From Auricularia sp. M13 (Eukaryota; Basidiomycota; Agaricomycetes; Auriculariales; Auriculariaceae): 64,000 nucleotides of DNA. The notes under the pieces are model-generated. The model worked only from the letters and a program-made list of their open reading frames with translations. It did no database searches and was not told where the DNA came from. The DNA lies in assembly GCA_037042915.1 (NCBI GenBank), contig CM073199.1, positions 1,922,001 through 1,986,000 on the forward strand. Reading direction: 5' to 3'. The position numbers and the translations under genes are program-made. This document shows positions 54,877-64,000 of the stretch, in pieces (within the stretch, counting starts at the first letter, position 1; every line of letters starts with the position of its first letter).

Positions 54877-57432
54877 CTACGACCACCCCCGGATCCTCCG
54901 CACCAGCCTCCCCACTTCCCCGCCACCATCTTCAGCAGCGCGCAACGTACTCTCGTCCATCTCCAATACCTCGCGCCACCGCTCCAGCTCCTCACCGTCC
55001 ACGCCAAACGTCCGGACGACAGTGCCGAGGTATTCCAAGTCGTACGCGAGCTGCTTCGCGCCGGCCGCGCTGAGGCTGCGGATGTGCGGGAGCGCCGTCC
55101 CCGCAAGCTGCGCGATGAGCGCGCGCATGAGGCTGGCGAGCCACGCGCCCGTCGCGTCGTCCTCCTGCTCCTCGTCCTCGGCGCCCGCGCCGTGCGGCAG
55201 CGTGGCGAGCGAGAAGCCCAGCGCGTCGTCCGCGGCGTACACCTCGAACAGCTGCGGCAGGCTCAGCAGCCCGTCCGCGAGGCGCTGCATCGCGCGCGTC
55301 GGGCTCAGGCCGAAGCTCGGCAGCGCGAGGCCCGCGCTGGCGGCGGAGGTCGAGGAGGCGGAGGCGGAGGACCACACGGGCTGTGTCGCGTACGCCGCGA
55401 CGAGCGCGAGCAGCGGCGCGAGCATCGTGCGCTGCAGGAACGCCTGCGTCTCGCGCGTGAAGGCCGACAGCGCCGCGCGCGCGCCGGGCAACAGCTCCGC
55501 TTCTTTCGTCGCCGCGGTGGTGCTGCTGGTGCCCGGGAGCGGGCGCTTCGCGAAGCTTGGCGAGGCGGGCATGGGCGTGTGCGGCGGGACGGTCAGCCCG
55601 GCCGTGGGAGGCGGCGCGGTGGGCTCGACGGTCACAGAGTCCAGCAGCAAGTGCAGATCCAGCGAGTTGAGCGAGCTCGCCTGCAACAGCTGCATCGCCG
55701 CGCCGTCCTTCGCGCCGCCACCCGCGCCGCCCCTGAGCGTCTGCGCGACCTGGACAAGGGCGTTGCGCAGCCGGCCCTCGAGCGCCGTCAGGCGGCCCGC
55801 GGCGTTCTGGCACGTCTCGAGGAGGTGCAACGCGAGCTGGAACGCGCGCCAGTCCGCGTCGCTGTAGTCAATCTGCAGCGCGAGGTCGTCCACGGCGGGT
55901 GCGCTGGCCGACGACGTGGCGGGTGCGGAAGGCAGCGCCCCGTCGAGACACGCCTTGAGCTGCACCTCGAGCGCGCGCAGGAGGCCCGGGAAGCCCAGTC
56001 CGTGGGTGAGCGCAATACACCGGCCGAGCGCGTCCTCCGATGCGTTGAACACATCTAGCAACCGCTCCCTCAGTCGTGCCGCGCCGTCCGTCGAGCCGTC
56101 CGTCTGCGCCAGCCGCAGTATCGCGTCAAGATAGCGTGATTCGAGCTGTGCGTATTCGCTCTGCAGCACCATGAACGGCTCGAAGACCGCAGGAGCCCAG
56201 GATGTGGCAGCTGCAGAGGGAGGCGCGGGTACGCTGATAGAGCGGTTGGCGTTGCCCGAGAGACGCATGGACATGGACATGCGCTTGGTGTGGCGGCGTT
56301 TGAGGTCCGGCTCGCCTGGAGAAACAGAGGGCTGCTGGCCAGAGGGGCTGGGCGACAGGACCGCGGCAAAGTGCAGCTTCTCCATGACACGTTCGGTCCC
56401 GAGCGCGAAATCCTCTGCAGATTTGAACGCGACTATCAGCTCCGGCAACGCCTGCGCGCCGTGGTGCTCCACGACACTTCCGAGCCGCTGCGAGAGACTG
56501 GGCGAGAGCGCATCGAATGTCGACTGAATCAGAGTGGATAACGAAGCTTGAGGGTCAGGGAAGATGGCAGCGATGGCGGGTCGTTCGGTGTTGACTAGCT
56601 CAAGAAAGTCTTGCAGGAATTTGGCCCAAAATTCTGTGAACTTTTGGGCCGCTGCGCCGCCTTCCTCGACGAGCATAGCGGTTTTCCACTGGGCCACCAG
56701 AGCCTCTCTTCGCGCGCCATTGTAGTAGTTGCGGAACTCCTGCTCGCGCTGTATATGGGCGAATATACTGTAATACCGTTTGCAGGCTGGGATGTCCGTG
56801 GTATTGATAGCCGCGACAAGCGCAGCGCTGAGCGCGGCCTCGAGCTGATTCTGGAGCGACACCATGAGCACGCGGCGCGACTCGTGCTCGGGGTTGTTCT
56901 GGAAGACGAGCATGGAGCGGCGCGCGTCGGCGAGGCGCTCCGCCGCGCGGTCGTACGCGGCGTCGGCGAGCAGCGCGACGACCTCGGACTCGAGCGTGGA
57001 CCAGGACTCGGCCTCGCGCAGGACGTCCCGGACGGCCTCCATGCGGCCCTTGACGGTGTGCAGCTCGTCGAGGCGGTCGAGCGCGGCGGCCGTCGCGGGC
57101 TCCAGCGCGCCCGACGCGCCGAGCGAGCCCTGCAGGCCGGCGAGCGCGGCGTGCAGCGACAGGGCCGAGTCGCGCATGAACTGCACGTCGTACGCCAGCC
57201 GCGGCACGGCGCGCGAGACGGCGTCGATGGTCTGCTCCAGCTGCGCGCCGGTGTCGTGCGCCGCGATCTGGACGCGCGAGAGCAGCGCGCCGACGCGCGC
57301 GTCCAGCGCGCTCAGGTCGTCCGCCGCGCCGCCGTCGGGGTTGGCGTCGAGCTCGCTGTTGATCCAGGCGGCGACGTCGTCGACGTCGTCCAGCAGCAGG
57401 CTGCTTGTGGATGCGGTGGCCAAGGCGGTCAT
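54877..57432 (-). CDS. COG7: conserved oligomeric Golgi complex subunit 7, 851 aa
   Basis: Single exon from ATG 57432; an upstream in-frame ATG at 57594 gives a less likely leader that overlaps the divergent gene. COG7 is part of lobe B of the COG tether for retrograde vesicles at the Golgi. The N-terminus has the family pattern VAAWINSELD, a coiled region (ALLSRVQIAAHDTGAQLEQT, VPRLAYDVQFMRD) and LDELHTVKGRMEAVRDVLRE followed by WSTLESEV, then the helical body (FTEFWAKFLQDFLELVN). Long Ala/Gly/Ser-rich inserts interrupt the C-terminal half, consistent with a GC-rich basidiomycete orthologue slightly longer than the animal protein. No breaks. Plus-strand long frames across this gene are shadows of its high GC content. 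Confidence 0.85.
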   Translation of the reverse strand: MTALATASTSSLLLDDVDDVAAWINSELDANPDGGAADDLSALDARVGALLSRVQIAAHDTGAQLEQTIDAVSRAVPRLAYDVQFMRDSALSLHAALAGLQGSLGASGALEPATAAALDRLDELHTVKGRMEAVRDVLREAESWSTLESEVVALLADAAYDRAAERLADARRSMLVFQNNPEHESRRVLMVSLQNQLEAALSAALVAAINTTDIPACKRYYSIFAHIQREQEFRNYYNGARREALVAQWKTAMLVEEGGAAAQKFTEFWAKFLQDFLELVNTERPAIAAIFPDPQASLSTLIQSTFDALSPSLSQRLGSVVEHHGAQALPELIVAFKSAEDFALGTERVMEKLHFAAVLSPSPSGQQPSVSPGEPDLKRRHTKRMSMSMRLSGNANRSISVPAPPSAAATSWAPAVFEPFMVLQSEYAQLESRYLDAILRLAQTDGSTDGAARLRERLLDVFNASEDALGRCIALTHGLGFPGLLRALEVQLKACLDGALPSAPATSSASAPAVDDLALQIDYSDADWRAFQLALHLLETCQNAAGRLTALEGRLRNALVQVAQTLRGGAGGGAKDGAAMQLLQASSLNSLDLHLLLDSVTVEPTAPPPTAGLTVPPHTPMPASPSFAKRPLPGTSSTTAATKEAELLPGARAALSAFTRETQAFLQRTMLAPLLALVAAYATQPVWSSASASSTSAASAGLALPSFGLSPTRAMQRLADGLLSLPQLFEVYAADDALGFSLATLPHGAGAEDEEQEDDATGAWLASLMRALIAQLAGTALPHIRSLSAAGAKQLAYDLEYLGTVVRTFGVDGEELERWREVLEMDESTLRAAEDGGGEVGRLVRRIRGWS

Positions 57433-57501
57433 GTGCCGGGTTCTAAGTACAGTATGCTCCGCCCGCCGTCCGTCTCTTGCCTCTTGCCACCCACCGAGAC
57501 C
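57433..57501. promoter_or_regulatory. 69-bp divergent intergenic between COG7 and dioxygenase
   Basis: The two start codons are only 69 bp apart on opposite strands, so promoter elements and 5' UTRs must overlap or extend into the partner gene. No TATA box seen. Confidence 0.6.
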
Positions 57502-58498
57502 ATGAGCTCCGTCCAGGCAGAACCCACCCAGAACAAGCCCCTCGTCGACCTGCCCGTGCGTCCTGAGCCGTACTCTCTCTGCCTTACAGCTCACGGCTCA
57601 CGGCTCGCAGCTCCCGGACACGGCAGAGATCGTGTCGTCCAACGCGCGCCTCATTAACAAGGACTGCAAGGACCCCCGGTTCAAGTTCCTCATCGACACC
57701 CTCGTCCGCCACCTCCACGACTATGTCCGCGAGACAAAGTGCGTCATTGCAGCGATAATCACAATCGCTCACTGCCCCTATCAGCTTGACCACAGACGAG
57801 TGGATGTAAGCCTGTCGCAACCCTCCCAGTCGCTGAGAATACACAGTAAATAACCGAACGCAGGACGACCATCCAGTTTCTCACACAGACCGGGCAGACG
57901 TGCACAGATATGTATGGCGTCTCCGTGAGAGAATTCGCGGGGAGCTGATTGGGCGCTCGCAGCCGGCAGGAGTTCATCCTCCTCTCCGACGTCCTGGGCG
58001 TCTCAGCGCTCGTCGACGCGCTGAATCATCCCAAGGTCGGGGACTCGACCGAGTCTACTGTGTGCGTTCGTCCTCTCGAACAACGTCTTCGTGATCTCAT
58101 ACGAGTACGCACCGACAGCCTCGGCCCCTTCTTCACCGAGGACGCGCCAGACGGTCTGTCCTCCACCTCACCCCTCCCCAAGCAGGTCTTCATTATCTCT
58201 CAGTCGCCCTGGGTTCCTCCATCGCCTCCCCAGGGAAGGGCGAGCCGATGTACGTGCACGGGCGCGTGCTCGACACCTCCGGGCGGCCCATCGCGGGCGC
58301 GACGATCGAGACGTGGGAGACGGACGACACGGGCCACTACGACACGCAGTACGACGACCGCACGACGCCCGACTGCCGCGGGCGCCTGAAGAGCGCGGAG
58401 GACGGCAGCTATGCGTTCCGCGCCGTCGTGCCCGTCGCGTATCCCATTCCCGGAGACGTGCGTTTTTTTTTTTTTTTTTTTTTTAATTATTTTTTTTT

Positions 58499-58538
<40 letters not shown>

Positions 58539-58562
58539 TTTTTATTTATTTATTTATTTATT

Positions 58563-58598
<36 letters not shown>

Positions 58599-59140
58599 CC
58601 TTGTGTGTGAATGGGAGAGTCGGATGACTGATGCCTGGTGCGATGGCAGGGTCCGGTGGGCAAGTTGCTCGCGAAGCTCGACCGGCACAATATGCGGCCT
58701 GCGCATCTGCATCTCATGGTCATTGTGCGTCTTTCCCACCATGTTCAACGTCATTTTTTTTATTGACTCACTCACTGGTGTTTGAAGGCTGAGGGCTACG
58801 AGACGCTGGTCACGTCGTTCTACCCATCCGGCGACAAGTACATCACGTCCGACGCCGTCTTTGGCGTCAAGAAGTCGCTTGTCGTCGTGCGTACCTCCTC
58901 TCCCTAGGCCTTTCCCCCTTGCTGTTTTCACATTGCATTGAAACGGTCTCCTAGGACCTGAAAACGGTGAAAGATGCCGAGCAGGCGCGCCTCAAGGGCT
59001 TCACGCCGGAGCAGGGCGACACGTTCGCGCTGCTCGAGCGCGACATCGTGCTCGCGAGCCACGCGGAGGCTGACGCTGCGCGCAAGGCGCTCGCGGAGAG
59101 CGAGGAGGCGGTCAAGGCGCGCCAGGCGTCCAATATTTGA
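57502..59140 (+). CDS. intradiol ring-cleavage dioxygenase (hydroxyquinol/catechol 1,2-type), 332 aa, 10 exons
   Basis: Exons 57502-57555, 57611-57738, 57785-57805, 57864-57911, 57963-58061, 58119-58153, 58204-58457, 58650-58724, 58788-58886 and 58955-59140 join in phase. The N-terminal linker domain has DPRFKFLIDTLVRHLHDYVR, TTDEWMTTIQFLTQTGQ and RQEFILLSDVLGVS; then LGPFFTEDAPD. The catalytic beta domain has VHGRVLDTSGRPIAGATIE, GHYDTQY (Tyr ligand), VAYPIP (second Tyr) and RPAHLHLMV (the two His ligands of Fe3+), then SFYPSGDKYITSD. The enzyme opens hydroxyquinol or catechol between the hydroxyls in aromatic degradation, a step in lignin-derived phenol use. Cytosolic, no signal peptide. 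Intron 7 (58458-58649) is long and almost pure T-rich low complexity. Confidence 0.92.
58465..58598 (+). repeat. poly(T)/ATTT low-complexity tract inside intron 7
   Basis: About 130 nt of nearly uninterrupted T with TTTA steps (ATTTATTTATTT). It forms most of a 192-nt intron where neighbours are about 55 nt. Confidence 0.9.
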
Positions 59141-59278
59141 CACACCGAATGTGAAGGAAGAAATGTACGATGTCAGTGTAAGAACAGTGCAATATCACGA
59201 ATTGGCTTTCATTTGGATTTTGACTCGGAATCACCTCACCGGGCCAGGATCCACATTCCAATTTCCATATGGCATGTG

Positions 59279-59969
59279 AGGCCCCCGGCATAGTTCATGA
59301 GAGGTCCCATCCACAATATCCGGCCGTGGGGCCCGTTTATAACCTCAAAAATCGGCCCTGGCGGGGCCCGTTTACATGGAGGTTCGGCTAATTCCGGGAG
59401 TCCGCGGAAGCAAATCTTCCTCCGAGCTCACTGCTGGCGGGCTCCGAGTCACAGACTATATAGTGCGCACAAAAACCCCAAGACACCGACAATAAAGAAA
59501 AGCACCTGTTTGAAATGCAGGAGGGCAACACCAGAGAGAGAGCAGGGCTGGGGAACACAGCAGGGCTTTCTTTCAGGCCTTATATATGTGAGGCGGGCGC
59601 CTGGACACCACGAATACAAACAATTTGCTCACCACAGTCACATGAAGTCACCTGGGTGATTGGCACAGCAAAAAGAAAGGGGTCAGGAGTTGCCCAAAAT
59701 GGTCATGGTAGTACTCACCTAGCGAAATCGTGGTGCAGAATGCTCGGACCTCCGAGTCGCTTAACGCGATGCGCCGAATTTTTGGCGGCCGCCACCGAAA
59801 GGCGTGGTGCTGGGAGCGGCCGTCAGCACCACCGCGGGTCCCGTTTAGATGGACCATGAACGCACCTGACGGCCACCGCGGGCCCCGTTTAGATGTATGG
59901 AGCGGCCGCGAAACGCGGCGATACGGGTCCCGTTTAGATGGGACCCTTATCGGACTTTGCCGGGGGCCT
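59279..59969. mobile_element. 691-bp non-autonomous derivative (MITE) of the 33943-40702 transposon
   Basis: Same ends (AGGCCCCCGGCA and complement) with a perfect 8-bp duplication GGCATGTG at 59271-59278 and 59970-59977. The left ~190 bp matches 33943-34140 and the right ~390 bp matches 40288-40702, including the GGG(C/T)CCCGTTTA motifs and the TATA-like word; about 6 kb of coding DNA is missing in between. Confidence 0.93.
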
Positions 59970-60151
59970 GGCATGTGCTCGACGCAGGCTGAAACGCAAG
60001 CACACAAGTGCAAACAGAGATTCATATCGCTCGAGGGCACAGCATTTCGGAGTCTGATTACGCCCAGTGACGCTCTTGCTTCGATCGCGACGACTGCGTA
60101 CTTTAGATACTACACCCTGACTTTGACTCTGAGCACTTGCCACTTGCCGCG

Positions 60152-61377
60152 ATGTCGTTTGGAGGAACGCAGTACTGCCCGACGTGCGACAAGGCCGTCT
60201 ATGCCGCTGAGCAGGTGCGCCCCGTCGCCGTTGGCACCGTTGCCAGCACTGACGCGCTGCAGGTTATGGGTCCTGGGCGCAAGGTGCGCCTGCCGCAGTC
60301 GTAACTCCAGCTTGCTGACGGTGGGATGAGTAGTATTATCACAAGGTGCGTGAGCTGTGTCTGTGGGCTGGGCTGGGCTGAGTGCTGAGCGTGGCCCGTG
60401 GATGCGCAGATGTGCTTGAAGTGCAAGAGCTGCGGCCGGCGGCTGGACAGTGGCGGGCTCGTCGAGCATAACGGCGAGGTGCGTCCCTTGGTTGGCTTGC
60501 GATGCGATGCGCTTGACTCATGCTGTTCTGCTGCAGCCGTACTGGTGAGCGCATGCGCAGGCTACACACTGCATTGCATATCCCGGGGCGCGCGCTGACT
60601 CGATACTGGACACAGCAAGGCGTGTCATGTGCGCCTGTTTGGCACCCGCGGTGCGCGCCGTCCCCCAGAGCATACCGTACCGCATACACTGAACAGGCCG
60701 TAGACCTGCGCTCGGCAAACCTATCGCCATCGTCGTCGCCTGCGACCTTCACGCCGAAGCCGCTACCAACTACCGTGACGACGACGATCGTGCGGTCAGA
60801 TGACGACGATGAGGACGACGAGAACGTCCCGCGGACGCCGCCCTCCACGTCGGACTCGCCACGCGCAAGTGCAACAAGCGCGCCGGGCTTCCTCGACTCG
60901 GACCCCAGCCTGACCAGCACGGCCGCGCGGCCGCTGAAGCAGGCCTACACGGGCTCCGCGGCGATGCCCCCGCGCGCGCACCCGCTCAAGCCGACCGCGA
61001 CGGGCACCTCGCCCGCGAAGGTGCAGCGCTACGCGAGCCCGAGCCCGAGCCCGGGCAAGCGGTTCGCCGCGCAGCCGAACCCGCTGTGCCCCGTGTGCGA
61101 CAAGGCGGTCTACTTCGCCGAGCAGGTCAAGGCCATCGGGCGCGTGTGGCACAAGGCGTGCCTGCGCTGCACCAACTGCAACTCGCTGCTCGACTCGACG
61201 CGGCTCACGGAGAAGGACGGCGACCCGCTCTGCAGGAGCTGTTACTCCAAGGTATGGCCTGGCCTTTTAGCTGTCTGTCTGTCTGTTTGCCTTGCTGATG
61301 ATTTTGTGGTGTTGCGTTGTTGTTGCAGTTGCATGGGCCGCAGGGGAGCGGGTATGCCCTTATGGGCAAGAGATGAT
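60152..61377 (+). CDS. two-LIM CRP-like protein, 267 aa, 8 exons with two microexons
   Basis: Exons 60152-60214, 60263-60283, 60334-60345 (12 nt), 60410-60478, 60537-60544 (8 nt), 60616-60650, 60704-61251 and 61330-61377. LIM1: CPTCDKAVYAAEQV..YYHKMCLKCKSCGRRLD, then PYCKACH. LIM2: CPVCDKAVYFAEQV..VWHKACLRCTNCNSLLD, then PLCRSCY. All eight zinc ligands are present in each. The two domains are separated by ~130 Ser/Pro/Thr-rich residues with an acidic patch. The end LHGPQGSGYALMGK is the typical tail after the last LIM of CRP family proteins, which scaffold actin-linked and nuclear complexes. The 12-nt and 8-nt exons encode YYHK and part of PYC and are needed to complete LIM1. Confidence 0.9.
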
Positions 61378-61592
61378 TATGATGCGTATATAGTTACGGT
61401 ATATATGGTATGAGGTTGAGTGCATGTAAGTACTGCTAGGTTTTACGACTCGCGAGCTGGATGATGTGAATCTTTCAACGGCCGCGGCTGATGGGATGGA
61501 TGAATCAGAACTCAGCGTGCACAGCCCATTGCCCGTTCCGCGCTCCAGTCCATTGAACGCTCTGAGCAGCCCCCGCCTCTGCCCGCCCACCG

Positions 61593-64000
61593 ATGAGAAA
61601 GCTGTTCCAGCGGGACAAGAAGGCCCCCAAGGACGCGCCGCCGCCGCCGGGCGCGCCGCCGCCGCCGCAGGACGAGCACTGGGTCGTGCTCTCGCCGTCC
61701 GCGACGCCGCCGCCCAACGGGCCGACGCCCGAGTTCTCGCCGCTGCCGCCGGGCGCCGCGCCGCTGCAGACGCAGATGCAGACGGGCGCGGGGACGCCGC
61801 AGCAGTCGCCGCGCCCGGGCACGGGCACGGGGCCGGGCGCGCGCCCCGGACAGCATATGCACCATGCGAGCCACACGACGGACTCGCACCACGGCCACGG
61901 CCACGGACACCTTGCGCGGGGCGGAGGGGGCGGCGGCGGCGGGCAGCAGGGGCTCGAGAGCGTGTCGGTGCACTCGGACTCGCCGCTCCCGCCCAACGCG
62001 AAGGACGGCGGCGGCGCGGGCAACAAGCTGCAGAAGAAGACCGGCTTCTTCTCGCGCAACCGCGACAATGGCCCCCAGCACCAACAGCACCAGCAGCAGC
62101 AGCAGCATGAGCACCATCCCACGGGCCAGCCGGGCGAGCTCACTCGGATGATTGGTACATTCGCTGTTTCTTGTAGCCGTTGGCATGGACTGACTGGATG
62201 ACAGGATATCTGACCGGCTTCGCGTCGGACGATTGGACGATCGTGCTCGAGGTCTGCGAGCGCGCCGCGGCCAACGACGCCAACGCCAAGGAGGCCGCAA
62301 AGGCCCTGCGCCGCGAGTTCAAGTGCGTCTGCCACGTCGCCCGCACACCCACTCACGCTGACGCTTGGCCCCGTCCCAGATACGCCGAGCCCAGCGCCCA
62401 GATGGCCGCCGCCAGGGTGCGCACCCTTGCTCCATCCCAACCCCACCCTGCTGTCCGTCAGGGCTGACTCGCGCGACAGCTCTGGGCCATCATGCTCCGC
62501 TACTCCTCGGATATCTTCATCGGTGCGTCCACTCAGCCTCCCCAGTCTGCTTTAGCGTTCCTGGAGTCTGAAGTGTTGCAGCACAAACGACGACGAAAAA
62601 GTTCCTGGACGTCGTCGAGGACGTGTGCACGTCGAGCAAGACGACGCCCGTCGTGCGCGAGCGCCTGCTCGAGGTCCTCGCCGGCGCCGCCTACGCCCAC
62701 CCGTCGCCCGGCCGCGAGGGCTTCGCGGGCGCGTGGCGGCGCGTCAAGTCGCCCGGCCAGCCCGACGAGGTGCGTCTTCCAACCTTTTCCCACATAACAC
62801 AAACAAACGATTTACTGTATTTCTCAACGCCAACCGCGCAGGGCATCCCCTTCGACGACCTCGACCCGATGTTCACCCCGCCCGCGCCGAAGCGGCAGCA
62901 GCAACACACCCCGCAGCCGCAGCAGCAGCAGTCGCCCTACGGCACCGAGCGCAACCCGTTCGAGACGCGCCGGCGACATCGCAGCGACCGCACCGAGCGC
63001 ACCCAGCAGCAGCAGCAGCAGGTGCCGAGCGCGGAGGAGGACATGCGCCGGCTGTTCGAGGAGTGCAGCCTGGCCTCGCAGCACGCGCAGCTGCTCTCGC
63101 AGGCCATGACCTACGCGAAGCCCAGCGAGCTCGCGGTGAATAGTGTTATCAGGGTGCGCTCCTGGCTCCAATTGAACGCTGAATGTTGCGCTGATGCGTT
63201 TTGCGTCTCTGATTTGTAGGAGTTCCACCAGAAGTGCATGGCGTCGCAGGACTTTATCGTCGCGCAGATTCCGTGGGCGACGGCCAATGCGGAGCGCTCG
63301 AGGGAGAAGCTGCAGGAGCAGCAGGCCGTCGCCGCCGTCGCCGCCGGCAACCTCAACGGCCCCACCGCCGCGCAGCAGCAGCTTGGGAACGCGAATGCTC
63401 AAGCTGTGCGTTCTTTTTTTTTTTTTCCTGTCTTGATTTTCTATTTCGTTTGACTGATATTTTCTTGTCTAGCCTGTCCACGCGGAGACGGGCGAGGAGC
63501 AGCTGCTCGCGGCGCTGTTGCTGGCGAACCAGGAGTTGATCGAGGCGTTTAGACAATACGACGAGCTGGATCGGTTGGGCATGCAGGAGGCCGAGGAGCG
63601 CGAAGTCGAGGCTAGGAGTCGCGTCGAGACCAAGATCGACCGGACGGTGCGTCGCTACGCTTCCAATTTCTTCATCGATGGGCTATCCATTCTGACATCG
63701 CTTCTTCCTCTGAGCAGCAAATACAATATTGGAGCGCGGACGGCAGCTTCCAGCTGGACGCGCCGCAGCAGGGCCACTCGGGCGGGCCGAGCCGCAGCCC
63801 GTCGCCGTCGAGCTTCAACCCGAGCTCGCACCACAATCATTCCTCGAGCAACTTAGGTGGTGGTGCGGGGCGGCCGGCGCTGCCGCACAGCAACTCGTTC
63901 TCGTCCAGCCAGGGCTATGGCGGCGGCGGGCCGCAGATTCATGCGCAGCCGCCGACGCCGGTCGATAAGGCCATGCCGCCGCCGCCGCCCGCGCCGATGG
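61593..64000 (+). CDS. VHS-GAT domain protein (LSB5-like), 3' end outside window
   Basis: Exons 61593-62154, 62205-62322, 62380-62416, 62480-62522, 62582-62769, 62842-63153, 63220-63405, 63473-63646 and 63718->64000, all in phase. Residues 1-185 are Pro/Gly/His/Gln-rich and disordered. A VHS domain follows (MIGYLTGFASDDWTIVLEVC, ALRREFKYAEPSAQMAAARL, KFLDVVEDVC). After a Gln-rich linker comes a GAT-type three-helix bundle (EEDMRRLFEECSLASQHAQL, EFHQKCMASQDFIVAQIPWA, LLLANQELIEAFRQYDEL). The C-terminus is Gly/Pro/Ser-rich and still open at 64000. LSB5 and its kin bind ubiquitin and actin regulators during endocytic and endosomal sorting. Confidence 0.8.

Noticed and set aside
54835-56058. Long plus-strand open frame (407 codons) and other long frames across 54.8-57.6 kb
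   Set aside because: They are mirror frames of the GC-rich COG7 gene; composition is Arg/Ala/Glu-rich shadow without motifs.
61505-62446. 313-codon minus-strand frame
   Set aside because: Antisense of the Pro/Gly-rich start of the VHS-GAT gene; Gly/Cys/Pro composition follows from GC content.

Overview
The window looks like nuclear DNA of a basidiomycete fungus, most likely an agaricomycete. It has GC-rich genes cut by many 46-60 nt GT-AG introns with CTAAC/CTGAC-like branch sites, an F-box family, a fungal-type small set of Cys-rich proteins, a GH28 pectinase, an intradiol dioxygenase, a LINE ORF1/ORF2 type typical of basidiomycetes, and no prokaryotic operon structure. Gene models below were built by hand from splice sites and reading phase; no transcript or database evidence was available.

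Layout. 0-10 kb is ordinary gene space: an MFS (DHA2) transporter running off the left edge, a broken F-box gene, tRNA-Glu(UUC), a DUF98/UbiC-like protein, a small membrane protein, a mitochondrial Mtf2-like factor and a secreted exo-polygalacturonase. 10-30 kb is gene-poor and accessory: several small or unrecognised spliced genes, two of them Cys-rich and one a short C2H2-type protein, plus a spliced LINE ORF1-like gene at 14.2-16.4 kb. 30-49.5 kb is a transposon cluster. A MULE-type transposon (30.3-40.9 kb, about 3.8 kb of its own DNA) carries a complete 6.76-kb second transposon (33,943-40,702) nested inside it with a perfect 8-bp target duplication. This is followed by a 1.2-kb terminal-inverted-repeat element with a 5-bp duplication, a 142-bp hairpin-bearing minisatellite, and a LINE with an intact 1,653-aa ORF2 and a poly(A) tail. 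49.7-54.6 kb holds two tandem ISG12/Ifi-6-16-like membrane genes, a pair of inverted repeats and an intact F-box gene. 54.8-64 kb is conserved gene space: COG7, a hydroxyquinol/catechol-type intradiol dioxygenase divergent from it, a two-LIM CRP-like protein with microexons, and a VHS-GAT (LSB5-like) gene running off the right edge. A 691-bp deletion derivative of the nested 6.76-kb transposon sits between the dioxygenase and LIM genes, with its own 8-bp duplication.

The most interesting object is the 6.76-kb transposon. Twelve exons in perfect phase join into one predicted 1,828-aa protein. It combines an N-terminal multi-membrane-segment region, a Ulp1-type cysteine protease with H-D-Q-C residues, a C2HC zinc finger and a DDE-like transposase core that I cannot assign with confidence to a named superfamily. 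The short derivative proves that the termini I drew are mobile ends.
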